Assembly (NCBI GenBank): GCA_963598415.1
Contig: CAVBUH010000067.1
Location: 55,430-119,429 of the forward strand
DNA from: Colimorpha_A sp900556615
GTDB taxonomy: Bacteria; Bacillota; Clostridia; Oscillospirales; CAG-272
Reading direction: 5' to 3'
DNA: 64,000 nucleotides
Positions within the stretch are counted from its first letter, which is position 1; each line of letters begins with the position of its first letter. The notes beneath the pieces were generated by a model. It was not told the origin of the DNA, did no database searches, and saw only the letters and a list, made by a program, of their open reading frames with translations. The position numbers and the translations under genes are program-made. Shown one piece after another: positions 51,696 through 60,700 of this stretch.

Positions 51696-52269
51696 CACAA
51701 CACCCCTCAGATGTTGAAGTGCGAGGTTTCTTTTTTATGATAAGATAATCATATCCAAAGGAAGTTTGGCATTTATCGCACCTCTCCTTATCTACTTGAA
51801 GCGGATCAACACGGCGTAAGATATTCTCAGGAATATTCATAAACTCAGCTCTGCATTTAGGACAGAGTGTTAATATCAGTCCGGTTCGTCTTGGCTGCGG
51901 TCTTTTAATCAGTCCAAATTCGGTTAAAACACCTTGCTTAATTGCATATATGGTTTTTTCATCTCGAACTTCACCAATGTATTCAAGCAGTTCTTTTTCC
52001 TTGTCAACAGTTCGGATCTGTTCGAGCATTACAACGGAATCCTCTCTTAATCCGCAAGATGTATCAAGTAAAATATGTGTGGGTTGATTTAATTTTTTCA
52101 AAACGCTTGAGATAGTTGCAACAACAGTAGTTGGACCATTATTGTTTCCAATGTTATTTTGAAGAACAAGTACAGGTCTTTTGCCCGACTGAACCGAGCC
52201 TTTATTGCTTCCGAGATCACAAAGATAAATCTCGCCCCACTTTACGTTAGTTATGTTTGCATTTTTCAT
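51688..52269 (-). CDS. MazF/PemK-family toxin with C-terminal zinc ribbon
   Basis: The 193-aa protein has a PemK/MazF fold (about 7-115) with the 'GEIYLCDLGSNKGSVQSGKRPVLVLQN' start (abridged: W-G-E-I-Y and 'GKRPVLVLQ') and 'VVMLEQIRTVDK'. The family cleaves RNA. A C-terminal extension (about 130-185) has two CxxC pairs ('LCPKC' and 'CDKC'), a zinc ribbon unusual for MazF. No antitoxin gene precedes it, so it is not an obvious TA pair. The ATG at 52269 is preferred (GAGG upstream); an ATG at 52290 is possible. Confidence 0.8.
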   Translation of the reverse strand: MKNANITNVKWGEIYLCDLGSNKGSVQSGKRPVLVLQNNIGNNNGPTTVVATISSVLKKLNQPTHILLDTSCGLREDSVVMLEQIRTVDKEKELLEYIGEVRDEKTIYAIKQGVLTEFGLIKRPQPRRTGLILTLCPKCRAEFMNIPENILRRVDPLQVDKERCDKCQTSFGYDYLIIKKKPRTSTSEGCCDG

Positions 52270-52326
52270 AGGTTTAACCTCATCTTCCATTTTTTATGGA
52301 AGGGGGCTGTTCGTATCCGGAGTTGA

Positions 52327-52362
52327 ATACCCCCTTCACTTATTTGCAATGGGAAGGGGTAT
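52327..52362. terminator. hairpin between sigma-like gene and MazF gene
   Basis: ATACCCCCTTC (52327-52337) pairs with GAAGGGGTAT (52353-52362) with one bulge. The T-run is on the plus-strand side, so it may serve antisense transcripts or simply form mRNA structure between the genes. Confidence 0.35.
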
Positions 52363-52365
52363 TTT

Positions 52366-52908
52366 TTAAGTCTGTTCGAGAAACTTTTTCAAATTTTTTA
52401 TTCCGCATTGGATTGAATAATAAACTGCGGCACAACTCGTCTTATCCTCATCTGCAATTTCTTGTAACGTTTTTTCTTGAAAAAAGTACCGAACAATTCG
52501 ACTCTTTTGAAGCTCGCTCAAAGTGTTAATGGCTACTTTAATAAAGTCCATTTCTTCCTTTTGGACAATGTTTTCTAATAAGTCATTTTCAATTAGTTCG
52601 GGATGATATGCTTCAATACCATCTTCTGCACTATAAACATCACCGTACAATTTTCTTCTCATTTCGTGTTTATGCTCGTTACGGATATAAGTATCTCGCA
52701 CTTTACCAAATGCGGATGATAAAACGACGAAAGGTCTAAACGTAGCTACTTGTTCGGCATATTTAGCACAAAGTTCTTCTTCAGATAAGTCCGTTATAAT
52801 CGCCCATTGTTCAATCCCCGTGTAACCGGGATACTCATATTTAAGGTTGATAACCTTGCAGTCTTTTTTGAATTGCTCATCAAGAGCAGAAATAATTATG
52901 TTATTCAT
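52366..52908 (-). CDS. sigma-70-like factor of the mobile island
   Basis: The 180-aa protein has a C-terminal region 4-like helix-turn-helix ('TLSELQKSRIVRYFFQEKTL' and 'EIADEDKTSCAAVYYSIQCG', about 126-172) typical of sigma factors in clostridial integrative elements. Region 2 is not obvious, so it may be a sigma-like transcription factor rather than a full sigma. The RBS is CAAGGAG. It lies downstream of two tandem terminators, so its expression depends on readthrough or on a promoter within 52909-53011. Confidence 0.7.
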   Translation of the reverse strand: MNNIIISALDEQFKKDCKVINLKYEYPGYTGIEQWAIITDLSEEELCAKYAEQVATFRPFVVLSSAFGKVRDTYIRNEHKHEMRRKLYGDVYSAEDGIEAYHPELIENDLLENIVQKEEMDFIKVAINTLSELQKSRIVRYFFQEKTLQEIADEDKTSCAAVYYSIQCGIKNLKKFLEQT

Positions 52909-53011
52909 TATGTAATCTCCTTGAAATTTGAATTTTTGATATAAAAGGTTGAAATCAAAAATTCGGAGATTACGGGTACTTAGCTATGTAACAGAGCCAT
53001 TTCTTGAACAT

Positions 53012-53044
53012 AAAAAATCCTTTCTGCTTTTAGGCAGAAAGGAT
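53012..53044 (-). terminator. intrinsic terminator A upstream of sigma-like gene
   Basis: ATCCTTTCTGC (53017-53027) and GCAGAAAGGAT (53034-53044) form a perfect 11-bp stem. On the minus strand it is followed by TTTTTTA. Confidence 0.8.
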
Positions 53045-53054
53045 GCTTAAATAG

Positions 53055-53100
53055 AAAAAGAGCATAACAATACAGCCTAAAAGCTGTTTGTCATGCTCTA
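53055..53100 (-). terminator. intrinsic terminator B upstream of sigma-like gene
   Basis: A long stem with AGAGCAT/ATGCTCT outer arms and TACAGC/GCTGT inner arms (53059-53099) has a TTTTTC tail on the minus strand. It lies in tandem with terminator A, 10 bp apart. Confidence 0.75.
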
Positions 53101-53195
53101 ACTCGAAAGTCCTCGTTCTCACCTTGTAAGGTGGATGCAGGCTCTTTTCCGGCTTCTATACTGATAATACTCAGCTTGTCCGGCGGTTGAACTAT
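53055..53195 (-). ncRNA. candidate structured leader or small RNA
   Basis: The minus-strand transcript carries a purine-rich structured segment with CACCTTACAAGGTG hairpin (about 53125-53138) and GCCGG...CCGGC-type pairing, ending in terminator B. It could be a regulatory leader (attenuator) for the sigma-like gene or a free small RNA. I cannot match it to a named family. Confidence 0.4.
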
Positions 53196-53208
53196 GTACG
53201 AAACATAA

Positions 53209-53430
53209 TCAATTTTCTTTAGATAGATGTATTATAAATTTTTGTGAGCATTTCGGACACTTGAGTATTATCCTGCTGCTTGTCCGTTCAGAGTGACCGG
53301 ACTTCAAAGCGATCACCGTCGCTTTTTCGCCAATGGGTTTGTCACATAGCCTTCCTCGTTTGCAAGAAGGACACCTGACATAGTCACTCTTGATATTGCT
53401 TTTTTCGTAGACTTGTTCAATGAACAACAT
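53209..53430 (-). CDS. small zinc-ribbon protein
   Basis: The 73-aa protein has two zinc-binding CxxC pairs ('VRCPSCKRGRLCD' and 'LKCPKCSQKF'). The start at 53430 follows GGAAGTG at proper spacing; the longer frame to 53478 adds 16 residues without RBS support. It likely belongs to the island's regulatory or recombination core, but no function is known. Confidence 0.65.
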   Translation of the reverse strand: MLFIEQVYEKSNIKSDYVRCPSCKRGRLCDKPIGEKATVIALKSGHSERTSSRIILKCPKCSQKFIIHLSKEN

Positions 53431-53730
53431 TCCGATCACTTCCTTTATATTGAGATATGAGGATATTTTTTCGACCAATGCTGATAAATCCTCCCTTGTT
53501 TTTCATATTGGCATTGCCTAAAAAACCTTAGTTTTGATAAGAAGTCAGCAATAGCATTATATTTCGAGCCTATCCTCACTATCATTATACATAAATGATT
53601 GGTAGAAATTTGTTGAGTTGTGTAACCGAAAGCGACATTTTTTTCGATTTTTATCTGTTATAATGAGGCGGCTCCTTTTATGTTCAGTAAAAACTGAACG
53701 CTATGGGCAAAAAAAGCCGTTTTACCGGCT
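53431..53730. other. 300-bp intergenic control region
   Basis: No gene is supported. An operator-like palindrome lies at 53681-53700, and a TATAAT hexamer on each strand (about 53585-53590 minus, 53659-53664 plus) suggests promoters for the zinc-ribbon gene and possibly another transcript. Confidence 0.5.
53681..53700. promoter_or_regulatory. operator-like palindrome (ImmR-type), second copy
   Basis: TGTTCAGT (53681-53688) and ACTGAAC (53693-53699) form a palindrome with the same half-sites as the one at 54757-54776. Two copies flanking the regulator pair suggest a common repressor. It could also form a weak hairpin after the ImmA gene. Confidence 0.5.
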
Positions 53731-54342
53731 TTAGATCAAGTGATGCTCTTTCAATCGAATTTCCATCGCTTGTTTTGATACACCGAATTGGTTGGCTAAC
53801 TTCAAAACTCGATCATCACCTGATGTTCGATAAAACGCTTTTTTTACTTGGCAGATAGGAAGCAGCAACGCACTTCCAAGCATATCTGCTTGTCTTTCAA
53901 TGTACTTGTCTGCATCGGAACTTTTGGAAATGCTTTTTAACATAGCCGCCATATCTCCCGTGCCTGAGTACAGTTCTTGATGTATCAGCCAATGTGCAAG
54001 CTCGTGAGCTGCGGTGAAACGTAATCGCCCTTGAGTTCTACATCTGAGCAGGCTTGCATCAAGAATTATAGTACCTCTCTCAACAAAAATGAGTTCGTAC
54101 TGTTTGGCTTCCATATTGTAAATAGGAATGTAGTCATCATCAAAAACGGTTTCTCCAAGTATACGACCGTTCTTACGAATGTATTGATATTCAAGTGTCA
54201 GACCAAGACTTTCAATTATGTCCTCGATGGGAACACTCTTTGCTTCATAACCGAGAATCAGGCTTGAGTCATATTTCTTTAGGGTATTGCGAGCAATGGC
54301 TTCAAGCAATTCCGGTCGAAGGTATTTGATTTCTGTCATCAT
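53731..54342 (-). CDS. ImmA/IrrE-family metallo-endopeptidase
   Basis: The 203-aa protein has the zinc-peptidase motif 'AAHELAHWLIH' (H113, E114, H117). ImmA-type enzymes cleave a partner repressor to derepress an integrative element when it receives a DNA-damage or cell-density signal. The gene overlaps the upstream HTH repressor gene by 4 bases. Layout and length are typical. Whether the partner is actually cleaved is inferred from family knowledge. Confidence 0.88.
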   Translation of the reverse strand: MMTEIKYLRPELLEAIARNTLKKYDSSLILGYEAKSVPIEDIIESLGLTLEYQYIRKNGRILGETVFDDDYIPIYNMEAKQYELIFVERGTIILDASLLRCRTQGRLRFTAAHELAHWLIHQELYSGTGDMAAMLKSISKSSDADKYIERQADMLGSALLLPICQVKKAFYRTSGDDRVLKLANQFGVSKQAMEIRLKEHHLI

Positions 54343-54734
54343 TTGCCCTCCTGAATTTTCCTCCTACGCTCCTCCAAACGAGCAATAAATTCTTGCCATT
54401 CCTCATCGGTGGCATCCACATCTTTTGCCGTTCTTAGAGCAACACGGACAATATCTCTGTCCATAATGTACTCCGGTAGATCTTGAGAAATGGTCGGATT
54501 GCTTTTTGCTTTGGCAGCAAGGTCATAAAGTTCTGCCGTTTCCGTATCATTTAACATAAGCAACCTTGCCATATTGGAAATAATATCGTCTTTCGGGGCG
54601 GGATTACGATCCTTTTCAATATTGCAGAGGTAAACCGGAGATATATCAAGCAACTCGGCAAATTTACGCAGTGAGATTTGCTTTGCCAAGCGTTTGTCCT
54701 TTATATAGGTTCCAAATGTATGGTTTATGTTCAT
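54339..54734 (-). CDS. XRE-family HTH repressor (ImmR-like)
   Basis: The 131-aa protein has an N-terminal helix-turn-helix (about 8-62, 'ISLRKFAELLDISPVYLCNIE') and an acidic helical C-terminal part. It is the probable repressor of the island, paired with the ImmA protease gene overlapping its 3' end. The ATG at 54734 follows GAAAGGAG. An upstream longer frame would cover the operators. It is likely autoregulated through palindromes 54757-54807. Confidence 0.85.
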   Translation of the reverse strand: MNINHTFGTYIKDKRLAKQISLRKFAELLDISPVYLCNIEKDRNPAPKDDIISNMARLLMLNDTETAELYDLAAKAKSNPTISQDLPEYIMDRDIVRVALRTAKDVDATDEEWQEFIARLEERRRKIQEGK

Positions 54735-54756
54735 AGAGATGCTCCTTTCTATGATG

Positions 54757-54807
54757 TGTTCAATCAAAACTGAACATCGTAGGTATATTATAATCGAACA
54801 CTTGTTC
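54757..54807. promoter_or_regulatory. operator palindromes upstream of the ImmR-like gene
   Basis: TGTTCA-N8-TGAACA (54757-54776) and GAACACTTGTTC (54796-54807) are inverted repeats with related half-sites, located between the start codon and a minus-strand promoter region. A TATAAT hexamer overlaps them. Binding by the HTH protein would give autorepression. Confidence 0.6.
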
Positions 54808-54929
54808 TGATGCAATAGGTTTTAGGAAAACAAAAATGAGATGACGGTTTTTGCCATCATCTCATTTCTTTCATATCTTTTTTATGAGGTTGGAAAATAT
54901 AAGCTATCTTTTCGACAAATTGGAATTTG

Positions 54930-55802
54930 TCAATACCTATTACCATAAAGATATTTATTTGAAATTCTCTTTTGTGTTTCCAAATATTTTGTAACGTTTT
55001 CATCATAATCAGGATAATTATAACCAAGTGAATCTGCCACTTTTTTAGATATTTTTTTGAACAAACATAGACACAAATCAAACGATTTCCACATTTCTTC
55101 ATACGAACTCATTGAATATGTATTTAGTAAGTTATCCCACAATTCTTTTGAAATATGCTTATCTAAAAATTTATAGTTTTTACCCAAACTGAAATTAAAT
55201 CCTTTTTCAGTACCGACATACCAACTAATCATCCTAAGAAGCTCATGACGTAATACTTCATTCATATGGTCTATTGCAAATAGTATTTCACCACGAAGTA
55301 AGCCCTTGGATACATATGTTGCAACATTCCAAAATTCGTTACAACAGTCATCAAACTTTCTTTCTGTTGGACACTTAATGTAATAATCTTCATCTGTGGG
55401 AACTATTTCTGTTTTAATCATATTATCTTTATCTAACATGATTTTTACAAGTTTATCGCGAGTAAGATACTCCTCAAGCATTGAAACAGGTAACAAAGTT
55501 AAATCAATCTTTACACCATCATCAAAAAGCATTATATAAGAAAATCCTTTTTCTTCTGGAGGAAATAATTCCATATCTTCAGGTTTTTGCATCATAATTC
55601 TGTTACCAAAAACACTAAGCCAGTCATCGCTTTTCAAAAATTCTCCCATATCTATAACAAAAAAAGTAATATCATAATCTTGAAGATTGTCTTTTGGTAT
55701 ATTAACATTAGTGCGAGACCCCTCAAGAGTTACAATTCTAATTCTCTCATCTTGAAAAGCGAAATTCAAAACTAAATCGTATATTTCTTTTTCAGTCCTC
55801 AT
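54930..55802 (-). CDS. aminoglycoside 6-adenylyltransferase-family protein, ANT(6)
   Basis: The 290-aa nucleotidyltransferase has the catalytic motif 'EGSRTN...QDYDITFFV' (27-49, with Asp pair D42 and D44), and 'KIDLTLLP' later, as in the ANT(6)/AadE family that adenylylates streptomycin. Length matches (about 285-300 aa). The start at 55802 ('MRTEKE', the family's N-terminus) follows GAGGTGA. Base composition is visibly more AT-rich than the flanking genes, consistent with transfer. Whether it confers resistance is not shown by sequence alone. Confidence 0.85.
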   Translation of the reverse strand: MRTEKEIYDLVLNFAFQDERIRIVTLEGSRTNVNIPKDNLQDYDITFFVIDMGEFLKSDDWLSVFGNRIMMQKPEDMELFPPEEKGFSYIMLFDDGVKIDLTLLPVSMLEEYLTRDKLVKIMLDKDNMIKTEIVPTDEDYYIKCPTERKFDDCCNEFWNVATYVSKGLLRGEILFAIDHMNEVLRHELLRMISWYVGTEKGFNFSLGKNYKFLDKHISKELWDNLLNTYSMSSYEEMWKSFDLCLCLFKKISKKVADSLGYNYPDYDENVTKYLETQKRISNKYLYGNRY

Positions 55803-55855
55803 TTCATTCACCTCAATAAAATTATATCACAAAAAAAGATTGATTCTAACTGTTC

Positions 55856-56623
55856 TTATAATTTGATAACCGCATCAAGGCAGAGCGTAAGTGCATATTC
55901 GTATGCATTACCGCCCCAGTTTCTTTCGTCGTATTTGTCAACATCTGCAAGACTGTCTGCGGTATAAAGTATCATACCCCAGGTTGCCCCTCTGAAATCA
56001 GCACAGGCCGCCAGAGCAGAACATTCCATTTCTACAACTGCACAGCCTTCACTTTTGCGATAAGCCACCTTTTCTTTGGTTTCACGGAAAAATCCATCCG
56101 TTGACCAGGTTATAACCTCCTGATATTTCATACTATGCTCAAGAATGGTTTCTTCAATTGCTTTTCTTGCCTTCTCGCTGATTTCCACAAATCGAGAAGG
56201 GGGCGCATAGTGATAAGATGTTCCCTCATCACGCAGAGCCTTGTTTGGTACGAGGAATGTACTTTCGGGGAACTTTTCCAGAGCACCGCAACTACCTGCC
56301 GAGATTACCTCTCTTACACCATAACCAATCAGCCAATCAAGTATCTGTGTGGCTGCTGCCGCACCAACGGGTGCTTGACAAAGCACAATGTCCTCACCCT
56401 TGTATTTGGTGATGTAAATGGGATAATGCTTCGTTGCACTCTCAAAAGTGGATACCTGTTTGGTATCACTTTTACTGGCATATTCATCTATGTAAGCACC
56501 AAGAAATGCGAACACACATTTCTTGGGTAAGTTCAAACCAAGATTTTCATGAGTGGGATTAAGAACTGCTGTCTGCTCTGTATCAAACTCCAAAATCGGT
56601 ATTTCGTTTTTAATAATAGCCAT
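55856..56623 (-). CDS. nucleoside phosphorylase
   Basis: The 255-aa protein has the PNP/UDP phosphorylase fold: 'APVGAAAATQILDWLIGYGVREVISAGSCGAL' (shortened; phosphate-binding G-S-C-G), 'ALRDEGTSYHY' and the base/ribose motif 'VVEMECSALAACADFRG'. It cleaves nucleosides to base and ribose-1-phosphate in the cytoplasm. Purine versus uridine specificity cannot be set by reading alone. It stands between the WYL regulator and the ANT(6) gene, apparently as cargo. Confidence 0.82.
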   Translation of the reverse strand: MAIIKNEIPILEFDTEQTAVLNPTHENLGLNLPKKCVFAFLGAYIDEYASKSDTKQVSTFESATKHYPIYITKYKGEDIVLCQAPVGAAAATQILDWLIGYGVREVISAGSCGALEKFPESTFLVPNKALRDEGTSYHYAPPSRFVEISEKARKAIEETILEHSMKYQEVITWSTDGFFRETKEKVAYRKSEGCAVVEMECSALAACADFRGATWGMILYTADSLADVDKYDERNWGGNAYEYALTLCLDAVIKL

Positions 56624-56742
56624 ACTATCTCTCCGTCAAATTCAAGTTTGTCTAACTGTTTATATTATAGCACATTTATTTCTTCTTTGTAGTTTATGAT
56701 AATTTTTCATCGCAATCATAAACATTTATCATTGAAAGGTCG

Positions 56743-57714
56743 TTATTGATTGTTAAGTGTTTCTTTAAGATGAGTCTTGAACTCATCGACCACGCTCTTA
56801 GGTGAAAGAATTTTGATTTTCCCGCCGAAGGTGAATACCCAAGCATAGAAGGGTGGGTTTGCGGATACTTCAACGGTTGCAATAAAGTGACCGCAATCAG
56901 CAGGTCTTACAACTACATTCTCTCCGAAGTTATCTATCACAGCGTTCATCAGACTGTTTTCGCATTTGAGTTCAACAGTAAAGATGTCATCGTCATACAT
57001 AGAAAACGTGCGGCGAATATATGTAGGAAGGTCATAATCTTCAGGCTTCATTCGTGCTTCTGTGTCTATAATGCTCGGCTTATAAATTCGATCCACACGG
57101 AACTTAATAACCTTACTGTGCTTTTCTGAATATCCAAACACATAATAACTGTCATTATACCAAGCAAGATCATAAGGACTAAACTCATATAGATAGCCTT
57201 TGTGTTTTAATATTTTCTTCTTATCGGAAGTGTACTCGTAGTATTTGAACTGTATCCGCTTGTTTTCGTTAATGGCTTCATAAAGCAAATCTACCGTATA
57301 TAAAACACTTTCATTTGTTGCCTTTACTCGTCCGGCAACAAACAACTGTCTATTCAGTTTTGAAGCGTGGTGACTGCTCGTAAGGCGCATCAGTTTGTTT
57401 GTGAGAACTTCGCTTTTCTTATTTGTCACGAACCTTGCCGCCTGAATTGCATCAACCATCATTTTTAACTCTGCCAATTCAAATTGACGAGCGCCGTAAA
57501 AATATTGGTTCTGTCTGCTCCTTACGGTAATAATGTCGAAGCCAAAGTTTATGAGAAGTTCCACATCACTTGCTATGGTTTGGCGGTGAACTGCAATACC
57601 TTTTTCCGCAAGATATTCTGTAATATCTGCTGTTGACGCAGGATGTTCATCGTCAGTTCGTTCATACAAATATTGCAGAATATGTAAATGCCTTAAATTT
57701 GTTTTCTGATCCAT
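56743..57714 (-). CDS. WYL-domain transcriptional regulator
   Basis: The 323-aa protein has an N-terminal winged helix (about 5-65, 'STADITEYLAEKGIAVHRQT') and a WYL domain (about 138-215, with 'YSPYDLAWYNDSYYVFGYSE' core) plus a C-terminal WCX-like extension. WYL regulators often control defence genes, sensing nucleic-acid or nucleotide ligands. It is separated by about 40 bp from hsdR, the next gene upstream on this strand. The start at 57714 follows AAAGGTGG. Confidence 0.85.
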   Translation of the reverse strand: MDQKTNLRHLHILQYLYERTDDEHPASTADITEYLAEKGIAVHRQTIASDVELLINFGFDIITVRSRQNQYFYGARQFELAELKMMVDAIQAARFVTNKKSEVLTNKLMRLTSSHHASKLNRQLFVAGRVKATNESVLYTVDLLYEAINENKRIQFKYYEYTSDKKKILKHKGYLYEFSPYDLAWYNDSYYVFGYSEKHSKVIKFRVDRIYKPSIIDTEARMKPEDYDLPTYIRRTFSMYDDDIFTVELKCENSLMNAVIDNFGENVVVRPADCGHFIATVEVSANPPFYAWVFTFGGKIKILSPKSVVDEFKTHLKETLNNQ

Positions 57715-57752
57715 AAAGCTCACCACCTTTATAATATAAATAGCAAGAAATA

Positions 57753-60700
57753 TTAAGCGTACTTCTTGAAGTTTTCAGCCTGCTCCAAGACTTCCTTGTA
57801 AACATCATCAATGGTTACGGGTGGATAGTCAAACTCATCAAGCAAGAGAATGAGGTCAACCTGAAGGTTCGCCTTAATGTCATCACGAGTAGACCAATCG
57901 GTATAGCGAGATTTATCGTCTACAATAAGTTTGATACGCTTTGACAGTTCAATCATCTTGTCATCGGGATACTCAAACTCATACTTTCGTGCTACAACGT
58001 TGAGAATGTCATAGAAGGCTTTTTCTTCGTAGTCAATTCCCATATCTTTAAATGAGTCTTTTTCTTTCTTGAGTTCTTCCAAGAGCTGAGCAAGCTGCTC
58101 GGCCACGTCATCAAGAACTTCGTTTGCAAACGCTTCATCTTTACGGCGATTGTTGTACTCATCGACAACACGCTTCATACGCTCGGCAAATTCCAAACTC
58201 ATAATACGGTTGACTTTTTTGTATTCTTCAATGGCTTGAGATAAAAGCCTTTGCAAAATTTTAATTTTGGTATTTGGAAGTTGAATAGCATTGATCTTGT
58301 CCATATATTCATCGCTAAATATATCAACGGATATATGCTTTCCGGTTTCAAATAGTTCCTCAATACCATCCGACTGAATTGCTCCCTCCAAGAGTTCACG
58401 AACTCTTGCGTTCATCTGTGCAATATCGGGTGCATCACCCTTAGTCAGCTTAAAGAGAATGGAACGAACCGCACAATAAAAGGCAATATGGTCTTTATCA
58501 TCATCCGTAAATTTATCGCTTGAACTACAAAGATTAAACGCCTGTTTCATTCTTTTAACGGCAGCCATAAATCTTCTTTCAAGTTCTTCTGTGAGCTGAA
58601 CATACTCAACTGCTCTATTTAGGCAAGCGAGTTGTTCCACCGGAGAGCCTTCAAAGAAGTCTTTGCTGTTGAAGTTGTGGAACATCTGACCAAGAACTTC
58701 CAACTGATCTTTAACGATAGTGATAGACTGTTCAACACCTTCAAATTCATCAGCTTCAAAGTTGGTGTACTTCTTAAGTGCCAAGTTCATATTCTTTTTA
58801 ATGCCGATATAATCGACAATTAAACCCTTGTCTTTGCCCTCATAAACACGGTTTACACGGGAAATCGTCTGAATGAGAGTATGCTGCTGAATAGGCTTGT
58901 CAATATAAATAGTATCAAGTGAAGGAACGTCAAATCCCGTGAGCCACATATCAACTACAATGGCGATTTTGAAGTTTGACTTGATATTCTTAAACTGACG
59001 GTCAAGCTCTTTTCTATCTTCTTTTGTGCCGAGCATTTCATAAAGTGCAGGCTCATCATCTTTGTTGCGAGTCATAACCATACGGATTTTCTCGATAGGC
59101 TTTAACTCTTTTTTGTCCTTTTCACTGAGTTCGGCGCCGTCAGCACATATCTTCTTTACTGCCCATTCGGGGCGAAGTTCAACGATAATTTTATAAAGGT
59201 CATAGGCAATGTTACGATTGGCACAAACGAACATAGCCTTACCTGCAACGGTTGCACCCTCCGCTACACGATTTTCATAGTGGTCTATAAAATCTTGTGC
59301 TACGGCTCGAAGTCGGTCAGGATCACCGATTATTACTTCCATATTGGCAACAGCTTTTTTACTTTCTTCGATTTGGTGTTCGTTAGCTCCTTCTTGCTCG
59401 CATTGAGCATAATAGTCCTCAATCTGTCTAATCTTATCCTGATCGAGCGTTACACGAGCCGCACGTCCGTCATAAACAAGATTTACAGTAATGCCATCAC
59501 GAACTGCTTCGGTCATTGTATAGGCATCTACAACGCCACCAAAGACTTCGATAGTTGCATCCACCGGAGTTCCGGTAAAACCTACATAAGTTGCATTAGG
59601 TAGTGAATCGTGCAAATACTTTGCAAAACCGTATGTGCGTTCTACACCCGTATCTGTAATCTTTACCTTTTGGTCAAGGTTGATTTGGCTACGGTGAGCT
59701 TCATCGGAAATACAAATAACGTTGGTTCTATCAGTAAGCATTTGCAGATCTTCGGTGAATTTCTGAATAGTAGTCATATAGACACCGCCGCTTGTTCTGC
59801 CCTGAAGCTCCTGACGGAGTTTTTCACGAGAGTCGATACTTACGACAGTTTCATCACCGATATATCTTTTTGAGCCGACAAACTGCTTTGATAATTGGTC
59901 ATCAAGGTCTGTTCTGTCTGTAATAATCAAAATTGTCGGGGAACGGAAAAACTTACTTTTCATCAACATACGGGTAAGGAACATCATAGTGTAACTCTTA
60001 CCACAACCCGTTGCTCCGAAATATGTACCGCCCTTGCCGTCACCTTCGGGGCGTAAGTGTGCCTTAATATTTTCGTAGAGTTTGTTTGCAGCAAAGAACT
60101 GAGGATAGCGGCACACAATTTTCAGGTCTTTATCAGAAGCATCAGGGAAATAGATAAAGTCCTTGATTACTGCAAGTAGACGGTCTTTTCGGAAAAGTCC
60201 TTGCAACATTGTTACAAGGGAATTGATACCGTCAAGTTCTACATCATTTGCTTCGACCTTTCTCCACGCATAGAAAAAGTCATACGGACTAAATAAAGAG
60301 CCGTATTTGTTGTTTGCTCCGTCACTAATTACGACAAAAGCATTGTATTTGAAGATTTCAGGAATGTCACGACGATAACGAACAGTAAGCTGAGTATAGG
60401 CATCCATAATGGTAGTGTTTTCTTTAATAGCACTTTTGAACTCAAGCACTACAACGGGAATACCATTAACAAATACGATTCCGTCAGGGATTCGCATTTG
60501 ATTATTCATACCTACGATTTCAAACTGATTTACTGCTTTGAAAATGTTGTTTTCAGGGTTTTCAAAGTCAATCAGTTCAATAAAAATATCCTTTTGAGTT
60601 CTATCTTCACGGTTGAAGATAAAGCCGTCACAAAGCATTTTGTAGATGGCCTTATTAGCTTCGTACAAAGTGCCGGAAGTGTTGCGGAGCATAAGGACTA

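Noticed and set aside
52269..52365. Antitoxin gene upstream of the MazF-like gene
   Set aside because: The interval of under 100 bp holds only hairpins and the RBS, with no frame long enough for an antitoxin.
54857..55102. 81-codon minus-strand frame
   Set aside because: It overlaps the 3' end of the ANT(6) gene in another frame and has no start signal.
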